Shown here: positions 28,172 to 36,800 of the stretch, in pieces
Layout: each line of letters begins with the position of its first letter
How positions within the stretch are numbered: the stretch's first letter is position 1
Origin: Branchinecta lynchi
Taxonomy: Eukaryota > Arthropoda > Branchiopoda > Anostraca > Branchinectidae
DNA length: 64,000 nt
NCBI GenBank assembly: GCA_023053575.1
Contig: JAKZAP010000141.1
Location: forward strand, 41,254 to 105,253
Direction of reading: 5' to 3'
Notes under the pieces: model-generated
Databases searched by the model: none
The model's input: only the letters and a program-made list of their open reading frames with translations
What the model was told of the DNA's origin: nothing
Translations under genes and position numbers: made by a program

Positions 28172-28449
28172 TCATTATTCTGCTTGAGTTTTCATTCAGA
28201 GCAGTCGCAATTGAAGCTATCAGTTTGCCGTGTCAATTTATCAGTTTACGTGAACCTGTGACAGAGCGCCGGATTACTGATTGGAATCTAGATTGCTGAG
28301 TTGTATGCAAGAGTACGGTGGAAATAAATTGGCAGGTTCTACGTTCCACCGGGCCACCTCCCAATAGGTGATTGCCACCGTATACCGTGGGCCTGCCCGC
28401 AGCAAGATAAGTTTTGTTATTATATTACTTGTAGCGTTTTACAAAAGAT
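28172..28449 (+). promoter_or_regulatory. LINE 5' UTR with presumed internal promoter
   Basis: Non-coding 278 nt between the satellite junction and the ORF1 AUG. LINEs of this kind carry an internal Pol II promoter near their 5' end. Three matches to the arthropod initiator TCA(G/T)T(T/C) are visible at 28192-28197, 28220-28225 and 28241-28246. No convincing TATA box precedes them, and no downstream promoter element sits at the exact +28 spacing for any of the three. The distal half (28314-28397) is rich in complementary segments and is described separately. The in-frame stop TAG at 28432 closes the ORF1 frame upstream. Confidence 0.45.
28314..28397 (+). other. Structured RNA segment in LINE 5' UTR
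   Basis: Several perfect complementary pairs overlap here. CGGTGGAA (28316-28323) pairs with TTCCACCG (28344-28351). The overlapping TACGGTGG (28314-28321) can instead pair with CCACCGTA (28375-28382). CACCT (28355-28359) pairs with AGGTG (28366-28370) as a 5-bp hairpin. GGCAGG (28331-28336) pairs with CCTGCC (28392-28397). The first two are mutually exclusive, and the last could make a pseudoknot with the first. It may be a regulatory or packaging structure. A self-cleaving ribozyme is not indicated because the segment is about 140 nt inside the element. Pairings were found by eye and no energies were calculated. Confidence 0.4.
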
Positions 28450-29562
28450 ATGGCAGAAGACAAGTTAGACAGAATCTTGGCTGAGATCGGGGAGATAAAC
28501 TCGCGTCTTGGGGCACTGGAGGCCGTTCCTTCTCAGTTGGCGCAACTCACAGAAAAGGTGGAAAAGGTTGCTAGAGACACCGAAAGCTCTTGTGCCCAAA
28601 CCACAAGCTCCGTCAATGAAGCCACAGCAGAAATTAGTCGTTTGAACGCAAAATTAGAAGAACAACAGAGAAAATGTGATAAACTTGAAGCGGATATGAA
28701 AAGCACAAATTTGATTTTGTACAATTTTGCACCCTCAGTTAGAGGTCCGAGTCTCCAGCATGATTTAGTTGATTGTTTGAACCAAATTATTCCCCGTTTC
28801 CGGATCAGCCAGAGTGAAATAAAAGACGCTTTCCGGCTCCGAGTGAAATCGTCGAATAACAGAGCCGTACCACCCGTCCTTATCAAATTCGTTTCAAAAG
28901 GGTGCAGAGATTCCGTCCTTAGAGCTAATCCTGATCTCCGCCGATACCACCTTAGCGCGATGCCGGAGTACACAAGCCGGGAGCTGGTTTCGCGAAATAA
29001 ACTGAAGCCTGTTCTCGAGAAGGCGCGAAATGAGGGGTTCGAAGCTCACATGAGAGGGGAAAGATTAATGGTGGGAAACCAGTCATTCGTATATGACGAA
29101 GGCGCAGACCGCGTGGTGCTACAAAATCGTCCAGCAAGGGAACCAATCGAAGTGCGACAGGCACCATTGGAGCAAAGTAATGTTATGAACAGTGGTGCAA
29201 GCCGACAGATAACCGATAGGCCAGTTGGTCGTGGAAGGAGCAACTCGGCTAGCTCTATCGGAAGTTTCCACGATGCCAGAGAAAGTTTTCAAACCGGGTA
29301 CGGAACTCCAGTGGGGAGGTCCCAAGTCGAAGTTTTGAATGTCAATGAAACGAGAAAGCGTGGAAATGAGGTGATTATCAGCCCGAACGATGTTTATCGC
29401 CAACCGGACACAAATCGAGTTTTCTTGCCGGGGTCTCCAGAGCAAGGTGGAACCGGAGATGGAGTAGGCCGGCGTTACGAAGGTCAGGCTCAAGCGCGAC
29501 GTTTGTTTACGCTGGAAAAAACGAACCGCGGAGATGTCCCAATGAGTGACACAGAAACATAG
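28450..29562 (+). CDS. LINE ORF1 protein (L1-type RNA-binding protein)
   Basis: A 370-residue ORF1p. In this family it coats the element RNA, acts as a nucleic-acid chaperone and helps form the cytoplasmic RNP. Residues 1-83 are heptad-rich and rich in E/K/L (for example IGEINSRLGALEAV and ISRLNAKLEEQQRKC), as expected of a trimerising coiled coil. Residues 86-160 look like the RRM-type fold (LILYNFAP at the first strand, PPVLIKFVSKGCRDSVLRA near its end). Residues 166-217 match the L1 ORF1p C-terminal domain pattern (YHLSAMPEYTSRELVSRNKL, then GERLMVGNQSFVYDE). The rest is polar and low in structure. There is no CCHC knuckle or esterase domain. The AUG has a purine at -3 and G at +4, and an in-frame TAG at 28432 rules out an earlier start. 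The frame closes with a UAG and then stays open into ORF2. Confidence 0.9.
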   Translation: MAEDKLDRILAEIGEINSRLGALEAVPSQLAQLTEKVEKVARDTESSCAQTTSSVNEATAEISRLNAKLEEQQRKCDKLEADMKSTNLILYNFAPSVRGPSLQHDLVDCLNQIIPRFRISQSEIKDAFRLRVKSSNNRAVPPVLIKFVSKGCRDSVLRANPDLRRYHLSAMPEYTSRELVSRNKLKPVLEKARNEGFEAHMRGERLMVGNQSFVYDEGADRVVLQNRPAREPIEVRQAPLEQSNVMNSGASRQITDRPVGRGRSNSASSIGSFHDARESFQTGYGTPVGRSQVEVLNVNETRKRGNEVIISPNDVYRQPDTNRVFLPGSPEQGGTGDGVGRRYEGQAQARRLFTLEKTNRGDVPMSDTET

Positions 29563-29593
29563 GGAGACGACGGCCATGTGCACACGTGCCTCC
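29560..29593 (+). promoter_or_regulatory. In-frame UAG and candidate readthrough hairpin between ORF1 and ORF2
   Basis: ORF1 ends at TAG 29560-29562. The next codon is GGA and the same frame runs open to 33036 through all of ORF2. Nine nucleotides after the stop a hairpin can form: G72-C90, G73-C89, C74-G88, bulged C75, A76-U87, U77-G86, G78-C85, U79-A84, with loop GCAC (numbers are 29500 plus the value shown). GGAG at 29563-29566 could alternatively pair with CUCC at 29590-29593. A structure about 8 nt past a UAG-G stop is the layout of known readthrough signals such as the gammaretroviral gag-pol junction. Whether readthrough occurs here is inference. The out-of-frame AUG at 29576 offers another explanation. 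Confidence 0.45.
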
Positions 29594-32500
29594 AACCAAG
29601 ATGTCTGTATTTCATTTTGTGGAATGTCCAAGGATTTTCTAGTATAAAATTATCGGATTTGTTGAAAGTCAGGAAACACCCGGATTTGTTTGTATTGGTG
29701 GAAACATGGCAAAGTGATCCACTATTTTTGGAGGGTTTTTGTACGTTTGATAGGCGACGAGGTAAGAGTGGAAATGGAAGGGTGTATGGGGGTGTTTGCA
29801 TTTTCTTAAAGAATGGTGTATTTGATTTTGTGGAAAGAGTGAAAAGTGGTTCAGAAAATATTGTATGGATAAGAGGTGTTGTAGGAAATAGGAAAATGTT
29901 GATATGTTGTGTTTATATTCCACCACAGTCTAGCTCATACTCAAGAGAGGACACTTGGGAATTGTTAGCAGAAGAGACAGTGAGATTAAGTAGAAAGTGG
30001 CCTAACCACGATCGTATTTTTCTAGGTGATTTCAATGGGTATACCAGTGACTCGTTGGAGAGTGTGGATTACCAAGTGGGCCTTGAGGAACCTACCCAGT
30101 TTCGCGAGGAGTATCTGGAGACGTATGGTGTGAGGACAAGTAAGGACCGGAACCGGAGGAAAAACAGGTGGGGTCAAAATTTACTAGATTTTGCGGGTAA
30201 CGAAAATTTGGTAATTCTGAACGGTAGAGTTGGGGCGGATAAGGAGGAAGGGGGAGGGTTTACATGCTTTTCAGGGAAAGTTCCAAGCATTATTGATTAT
30301 GTTTTGGTGAGTAAGTCTCTTTGGTTGTGTTGCAGAAACTTCAGGACATTGAATGTTGGGGGGTCAGATCATGTTCCGGTGGAAGTAACTATTACTGTTG
30401 AAAGTCCTGTGCCTAACATAAGTTGTGTTGTTAGTGGAGAAGGTGAGAGTGTCCCCCAGACTTGTCCGCATAATGTACCACGAAAAAAGATAAAAGTTGA
30501 TTTGATTACGGAGAAGGAGCTGCACGTTATGCTGGGTTCAGATGAAATGGAAAGAGTTATAGAGAAAGCAGTTACTGAAATAAAAGATGGTGAGATAGAG
30601 CACTCTTTGAGGGCGCTGACAGACACATTATATGATAAGTGTTCCAAAATTTCTAGTGTTAAGAAACAGAAGGCTAAGCATGGGAATAAAACATTTTTTG
30701 ACAAGGAATGCTATGATAAAAGAGAAGAAGTAATAAAAGCGTTAATTGCAGTGAAAGCTAGTGACCCAGATAATCTAAGTGATAAATTGCGTCAATATAA
30801 GGTGATAAGAAAGATTTATAAAGATTTGTTGAAGTTAAAGAGAGAATTGGTGGATAAGGAGTTGAAAGATAGAGTGGTGAAGGATTTTAGAAGTAAAAAC
30901 AGTAGAGAATTTTGGAAGGGAGTTACGACTATGTTGACAACTAACCAGATGAACGAACATACGCCCCCAGCAGACTCTTGGCCTGATTTTTTAGAGGATA
31001 AGGAGCAAGGATGCGAAAACGACCAGACCGTTTTTAAGGAAATATTAAAGGAGATGGAGAAACAAGTGAGTTTACCCATAGGCGAGGAAGAATTTAAGCT
31101 AGTAGCTCCAGTAAGTGAACATGAGGTGTGGGTTTCTTTAAAAGGTATGCGTGGGAGATCAGCACCAGGAATAGATGGTATACCAACGATTGTATGGAAA
31201 TGGAGTAAACAATATTTAATACCTTTCATGGCATTGGCATTTACGTCAATAATAAATAATATTTATTGGCCAGAAGGATGGAATACTTCAGTAGTTACCC
31301 CAATTTTTAAGAAAGGTGATAGGACAAATAAAGAAAATTACAGGGAAATTCACTTAGGAAATACGATTAGTAAATTATTTTGTAAGATATTAGATAATAG
31401 ATTAAAATCATGGTTAAATAGTACGGCTAAGTTAAGTAGGCTCCAGGCTGGTTTTAGAGAGGGTTACAGTACCCTAGACCAGATTTTTTCGCTCCAGATG
31501 TTAATACGGAAGCACACTTCACGGAGAAAAGGTAAGCTTTACGTTGCATTTGTTGACTTAAAAGGTGCTTTTGATAATGTTAAACGTAGCCTATTGTTGA
31601 AAGTGTTGGTAGATGTAGGTCTACCGATAACATTTGTAAGAGTTATAGCGCAAATTTATTCAGGTATTTATATGGTGGTTCGAGTAATGAACAGGATTTC
31701 TCGGACAGTTACGTCATTGAAAGGGGTTAAGCAAGGGTGTACCCTTTCCCCTAAGCTTTTCACCCTTTTTATAAATGACCTTGAGGATTTTATGACTAGA
31801 ATGGGTGCTCCATTAGTTAGTATTGACATCATATCTTTGTGCATGTTGTTGTTCGCTGACGACATTGCGTTGATAGCGGACAGTCGGTCAGATCTCCAGA
31901 AGTTATTGGACTTTTTGGATCAATATTTGGCGGGAAAGGAGTTACAGTTAAACGTGGCGAAGACGGTTGTTATGATTTTTAGGAAAGGGGGAAGATTAGA
32001 AGATGAAGTTAAATTGAAATTTAGGGGAGAGGAAATAGGGTTTAGGGAAGAATTTATTTATTTAGGACATAAGCTTAAGTCAAATGGTTCCTTCGGCAGC
32101 CAAGTTGAAGCAAGCGTAACCAAAGGTAAGCGATGTATAAATATGGTATTAAGAAGTAAGTTAAAAGTTATAGAAGATATGAAGTTACATAAACAGGTTT
32201 TCCAGACAAAAATTATTCCGGCTATACATTACGCATCCGAGATTTGGGGTTTTGGTAAGTATGAAAAGTTAGAGCAACTGCAATTGATGTATTTTAAAAG
32301 AGTACTAGGAGTTAGTAACAAAATAAATTCGATAGTTCTGAAGGGTGACCTGGGCCTAACTAGTTTAAGGAAAAAAAGATGGGTAAGTATGATTTCATTT
32401 TGGGAGAAGCTGCTGCAGATGCCACGGGTTCGAGTCGCTAAGGCAGCATATAAGGAAAGCGTGCGGGACCCCAAAAAAGATTCATGGGCATCCCAGGTGA

Positions 32501-33039
32501 GGCAGATATTGGACCAGTGTGGTTTGTCAGAATTATGGAATAATGGTGATGGGCCTGGACTCCCTGTGGGTGATGTGAGAAAGGTGGTGGAAAGTCGTCT
32601 GTTGGATCAAGAAATTCAATCTTGGCAGGTTGCCAAGGATGAGTCAATGTCTTTGAGGTTTTATGCAAAAATTAAAGAGATTTGGGGGGAGGAAGTGTAT
32701 TTTAAAGCGGGTCTTAAAAGGGAGGAAACACGGGATTTGATTAGTTGTAGGGCAGACAGTCTGCCACTGGGGGAGAGAAGACGGTATATTGGGAGGGCAA
32801 AGGGTCGGTCCGGTCCTTATTCATGTCCGATGTGTGGCAGCATGGACGAGAATTTAAAGCATTTATTGTGTGAATGCGAAAGTTTGAGTGAACTTAGGTT
32901 AGAAATTTTTGGTGTGAATGGAAGGGGAATGGATGAAGAATGGATGTGTGGTGTAATAGGGAATAACTGTTTTGGAAATATAAAACAGCTGGTGAGGTTC
33001 CTCAGGGTAGCTTTAGCCCATAGGGATATGTGCCTATAG
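29578..33039 (+). CDS. LINE ORF2 protein (APE endonuclease-reverse transcriptase)
   Basis: Carries out target-primed reverse transcription: the endonuclease nicks DNA and the RT copies the element RNA from the exposed 3' end. Residues are counted from 29578 (a GTG), but the frame is open back to 29563. APE domain, about 10-270: WNVQGF (N16), VETW (E42), YIPP (113-116), GDFNG (D151, N153), IIDYVLVS (D240), GGSDH (D264, H265). RT, about 500-850: APGIDGIP, TPIFKKGDR, QAGFREGYSTLDQIF, FVDLKGAFD (D660), GVKQGCTLSP (716-725), FADD (D761, D762). The thumb-like part follows. A CCHC knuckle CPMC...H...C lies at C1083, C1086, H1095, C1100. The expected catalytic residues are all present and there is no internal stop or frameshift. 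The first in-frame AUG is near residue 107, inside the APE domain, so normal AUG initiation would destroy the enzyme. The frame is the same as that of ORF1. Confidence 0.95.
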   Translation: MHTCLQPRCLYFILWNVQGFSSIKLSDLLKVRKHPDLFVLVETWQSDPLFLEGFCTFDRRRGKSGNGRVYGGVCIFLKNGVFDFVERVKSGSENIVWIRGVVGNRKMLICCVYIPPQSSSYSREDTWELLAEETVRLSRKWPNHDRIFLGDFNGYTSDSLESVDYQVGLEEPTQFREEYLETYGVRTSKDRNRRKNRWGQNLLDFAGNENLVILNGRVGADKEEGGGFTCFSGKVPSIIDYVLVSKSLWLCCRNFRTLNVGGSDHVPVEVTITVESPVPNISCVVSGEGESVPQTCPHNVPRKKIKVDLITEKELHVMLGSDEMERVIEKAVTEIKDGEIEHSLRALTDTLYDKCSKISSVKKQKAKHGNKTFFDKECYDKREEVIKALIAVKASDPDNLSDKLRQYKVIRKIYKDLLKLKRELVDKELKDRVVKDFRSKNSREFWKGVTTMLTTNQMNEHTPPADSWPDFLEDKEQGCENDQTVFKEILKEMEKQVSLPIGEEEFKLVAPVSEHEVWVSLKGMRGRSAPGIDGIPTIVWKWSKQYLIPFMALAFTSIINNIYWPEGWNTSVVTPIFKKGDRTNKENYREIHLGNTISKLFCKILDNRLKSWLNSTAKLSRLQAGFREGYSTLDQIFSLQMLIRKHTSRRKGKLYVAFVDLKGAFDNVKRSLLLKVLVDVGLPITFVRVIAQIYSGIYMVVRVMNRISRTVTSLKGVKQGCTLSPKLFTLFINDLEDFMTRMGAPLVSIDIISLCMLLFADDIALIADSRSDLQKLLDFLDQYLAGKELQLNVAKTVVMIFRKGGRLEDEVKLKFRGEEIGFREEFIYLGHKLKSNGSFGSQVEASVTKGKRCINMVLRSKLKVIEDMKLHKQVFQTKIIPAIHYASEIWGFGKYEKLEQLQLMYFKRVLGVSNKINSIVLKGDLGLTSLRKKRWVSMISFWEKLLQMPRVRVAKAAYKESVRDPKKDSWASQVRQILDQCGLSELWNNGDGPGLPVGDVRKVVESRLLDQEIQSWQVAKDESMSLRFYAKIKEIWGEEVYFKAGLKREETRDLISCRADSLPLGERRRYIGRAKGRSGPYSCPMCGSMDENLKHLLCECESLSELRLEIFGVNGRGMDEEWMCGVIGNNCFGNIKQLVRFLRVALAHRDMCL

Positions 33040-33124
33040 GAGTTTAATATTTTTGTGTGTGGTGTTGTTTTTTTTTTTGTTATATACGTATTTGCCATGG
33101 CCGTTGGCTTTTAGCGCAAATAAA
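33040..33124 (+). terminator. LINE 3' UTR with polyadenylation signal
   Basis: A short untranslated tail of about 80 nt after the ORF2 stop. It holds an 11-T run (33068-33078) and ends in the canonical signal AATAAA (33119-33124), directly followed by the short-repeat tail. No second hairpin or other gene is seen. Confidence 0.7.
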
Positions 33125-33143
33125 ATCTTATCTTATCTATCTT
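33125..33143 (+). repeat. LINE 3' tail of ATCTT repeats
   Basis: The units are ATCTT, ATCTT, ATCT, ATCTT, ending where the satellite resumes (ACCTTGCGGG). Several LINE clades end in short tandem repeats instead of poly(A), and such tails arise by slippage at the start of target-primed reverse transcription. The next base (A at 33144) could belong to either side. Confidence 0.8.
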
Positions 33144-33178
33144 ACCTTGCGGGAAAGCGAACCTTTTGGGAAAACCAA
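33144..33178 (+). repeat. Candidate right target-site duplication
   Basis: Matches 28137-28171 over 35 bp with two mismatches and directly abuts the ATCTT tail. It is followed by CACAGTGGG, the monomer expected after the left copy. Confidence 0.55.
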
Positions 33179-33848
33179 CACAGTGGGAAAACAAACCTTG
33201 TGGGAAAACCAACCTTGCGGGAAAACCAACCTTGGGGGAAAACAAAGCTTGTGGGAAAACAAACCTTGTGAGAAAACAAACCTTGTGGGAAAACCAACCT
33301 TATGGGGAAAGCAACCCTGCGGGAAAACCAACCTTGTGGGAAACCAACCTTGTGGGAAAGCGAACCTTTTGGGAAAACCAACACAGTGGGAAAACAAACC
33401 TTGAGGGAAAACCAACCTTGCGGGAAAACCAACCTTGGGGGAAAACAAACCTTGTGTGAAAACAAACCTTGTGGGGAAACAAACCTAGTGGGAAAACAAA
33501 CCTTGTGAGAAAACAATCCTTGTGGGTAAACAAACCTTGTGGGGAAACAAACCTTGCGCGAAAACTAACCTTGTGGGAAAACAAACCCTGCGGGAAAACC
33601 AACCTTGCGGGAAAACCAACCTTGTGGGGAAAGCGAACCTTTTGGGAAAACCAACACAGTGGGAAAACCAACCTTGTGGGGAAACCAACCTTGCGGAAAA
33701 ACCAACCTTGCGGGAAAACCAACCTTGTGGGGAAAGCGAACCTTTTGGGAAAACCAACACAGTGGGAAAACCAACCTTGTGGGGAAACCAACCTTGCGGA
33801 AAAACCAACCTTGGGGGAAAACAAAGCTTGTGGGAAAACAAACCTTGT

Positions 33849-36800
33849 GGGAAAACCAACCTAGTGGGAAAACCCACCTAGTGGGAAAGAAACCTTGTGA
33901 GAAAACAAACCTTGTGGGAAAACCAACCTTATGGGGAAACAAACCCTGCGGGAAAACCAACCTTGTGGGAAAACCAACCTTGCGGGAAAGCGAACCTTTT
34001 GGGAAAACCAACAAAGTGGGAAAACAAACCTTGTGAGAAAACAATCCTTGTGGGAAAACCAACCTTATGGGGAAACAAACCCTGCGGGAAAACCAACCTT
34101 GTGGGAAAACCAACCTTGCGGGAAAGCGAACCTTTTGGGAAAACCAACACAGTGGGAAAACAAACCTTGTGAGAAAACCAACCTTATGGGAAAACCAACC
34201 TTGCGGAAAAAACAACCTTGGGGGAAAACAAAGCTTGTGGGAAAACAAACCTTGTGGGAAAACCAACCTAGTGGGAAAACAAACCTTGTGAGAAAACAAA
34301 CCTTGTGGGAAAGCCAACCTTATGGGGAAACAAACCCTGCGGGAAAACCAACCTTGTGGGAAAACCAACCTTGCGGGAAAGCGAACCTTTTGGGAAAACC
34401 AACACAGTGGGAAAACAAAGCTTGTGGGAAAACAAACCTTCTGGGAAAACCAACCTAGTGGGAAAAAACAACCTAGTGGGAAAACAAACCTTGTGAGAAA
34501 ACCAACCTTGTGGGAAAACAAACCCTGCGGGAAAACCAACCTTGTGGGAAAACCAACCTTGCGGGAAAGCGAACCTTTTGGGAAAACCAACACAGTGGGA
34601 AAACAAACCTTGTGAGAAAACAATCCTTGTGGGAAAACCAACCTTATGGGGAAACAAACCCTGCGGGAAAACCAACCTTGTGGGAAAACCAACCTTGCGG
34701 GAAAGCGAACCTTTTGGGAAAACCAACACAGTGGGAAAACAAACCTTGTGAGAAAACCAACCTTGTGGGAAAACCAACCTTGCGGAAAAACCAACCTTGG
34801 GGGAAAACAAAGCTTGTGGGAAAACAAACCTTGGTGGAAAACCAACCTAGTGGGAAAACAAACCTTGTGAGAAAACAAACCTTGTGGGAAAACCAACCTT
34901 ATGGGGAAACAAACCCTGCGGGAAAACCAACCTTGTGGGAAAACCAACCTTGCGGGAAAGCGAACCTTTTGGGAAAACCAACACAGTGGGAAAACAAACC
35001 TTGTGAGAAAACAATCCTTGTGGGAAAACAAACCTTATGGGGAAAGCAACCCTGCGGGAAAGCGAACCTTTTGGGAAAACCAACACAGTGGGAAAACAAA
35101 GCTTGTGGGAAAACAAACCTTCTGGGAAAACCAACCTAGTGGGAAAAAACAACCTAGTGGGAAAACAAACTTTGTGAGAAAACAAACCTTGTGGGAAAAC
35201 CAACCTTATGGGGAAAGCAACCCTGCGGGAAAACCAACCTTGTTGGAAAACCAACCTTGTGGGAAAGCGAACCTTTTGGGAAAACCAACACAGTGGGAAA
35301 ACAAACCTTGTGGGAAAACCAACCTTGCGGGAAAACCAACCTTGGGGGAAATCAAACCTTGTGGGAAAACAAACCTTGTGGGGAAACAAACCTTGTGGGA
35401 AATTAAGCCTTGTGAGAAAACAAACCTTGTGGGAAAACCAACCTTATGGGGAAAGCAACCCTGCGGGAAAACCAACCTTGTGGGAAAACCAACCTTGTGG
35501 GAAAGCGAACCTTTTGGGAAAACCAACACAGTGGGAAAACAAACCTTGTGGGAAAACCAACCTTGCGGGAAAACCAACCTTGGGGGAAAACAAACCTTGT
35601 GTGAAAACAAACCTTGTGGGGAAACAAACCTAGTGGGAAAACAAACCTTGTGAGAAAACAATCCTTGTGGGTAAACAAACCTTGTGGGGAAACAAACCTT
35701 TCGGGAAAACTAACCTTGTGGGAAAACAAACCCTGCGGGAAAACCAACCTTGCGGGAAAACCAACCTTGTGGGGAAAGCGAACCTTTTGGGAAAACCAAC
35801 ACAGTGGGAAAACCAACCTTGTGGGGAAACCAACCTTGCGGAAAAACCAACCTTGGGGGAAAACAAAGCTTGTGGGAAAACAAACCTTGTGGGAAAACCA
35901 ACCTAGTGGGAAAACCAACCTAGTGGGAAACAAACCTTGTGAGAAAACAAACCTTGTGGGAAAACCAACCTTATGGGGAAACAAACCCTGCGGGAAAACC
36001 AACCTTGTGGGAAAACCAACCTTGCGGGAAAGCGAACCTTTTGGGAAAACCAACACAGTGGGAAAACAAACCTTGTGAGAAAACAATCCTTGTGGGAAAA
36101 CCAACCTTATGGGGAAACAAACCCTGCGGGAAAACCAACCTTGTGGGAAAACCAACCTTGCGGGAAAGCGAACCTTTTGGGAAAACCAACACAGTGGGAA
36201 AACAAACCTTGTGAGAAAACCAACCTTGTGGGAAAACCAACCTTGCGGAAAAACCAACCTTGGGGGAAAACAAAGCTTGTGGGAAAACAAACCTTGTGGG
36301 AAAACCAACCTAGTGGGAAAACAAACCTTGTGAGAAAACAAACCTTGTGGGAAAACCAACCTTATGGGGAAACAAACCCTGCGGGAAAACCAACCTTGTG
36401 GGAAAACCAACCTTGCGGGAAAGCGAACCTTTTGGGAAAACCAACACAGTGGGAAAACAAACCTTGTGAGAAAACAATCCTTGTGGGAAAACAAACCTTA
36501 TGGGGAAAGCAACCCTGCGGGAAAGCGAACCTTTTGGGAAAACCAACACAGTGGGAAAACAAAGCTTGTGGGAAAACAAACCTTCTGGGAAAACAAACCT
36601 AGTGGGAAAAAACAACCTAGTGGGAAAACAAACCTTGTGAGAAAACAAACCTTGTGGAAAACCAACCTTATGGGGAAAGCAACCCTGCGGGAAAACCAAC
36701 CTTGTGGGAAAACCAACCTTGTGGGAAAGCGAACCTTTTGGGAAAACCAACACAGTGGGAAAACAAACCTTGTGGGAAAACCAATCTTGCGGGAAAACCA

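Larger units (their letters stand above)
28172..33143 (+). mobile_element. Full-length APE-type non-LTR retrotransposon (LINE)
   Basis: A 4,972-bp non-satellite insertion, the only one in the window. In order it has a 5' UTR, an ORF1 for an L1-type coiled-coil/RRM/CTD RNA-binding protein, an ORF2 with APE endonuclease, reverse transcriptase and a CCHC knuckle, a short 3' UTR with AATAAA, and an (ATCTT)n tail instead of poly(A). There are no LTRs, integrase or RNase H-like domain. The RT box (FVDLKGAFD, GVKQGCTLSP, FADD) and the CCHC C-terminus fit the CR1/Jockey side of the LINE tree. Finer clade assignment needs a phylogeny. Length and intact domains suggest a young copy. Removing the element and one copy of the flanking repeat restores an ordinary satellite order. 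Confidence 0.95.

Noticed and set aside
28172..28450. HDV-like self-cleaving ribozyme at the LINE 5' end
   Set aside because: The structured part starts about 140 nt inside the element, and the nested double-pseudoknot core could not be drawn from the visible pairings.
29576..29647. 23-codon ORF at the ORF1/ORF2 boundary as a separate small gene
   Set aside because: It overlaps the start of the APE frame, has no supporting motif, and is better explained as a possible displaced ORF2 start.
28533..32668. Minus-strand ORFs inside the LINE (for example 29119-29631, 30816-31229)
   Set aside because: They are shadows of ORF1 and ORF2, with no recognisable motif and no independent start context.
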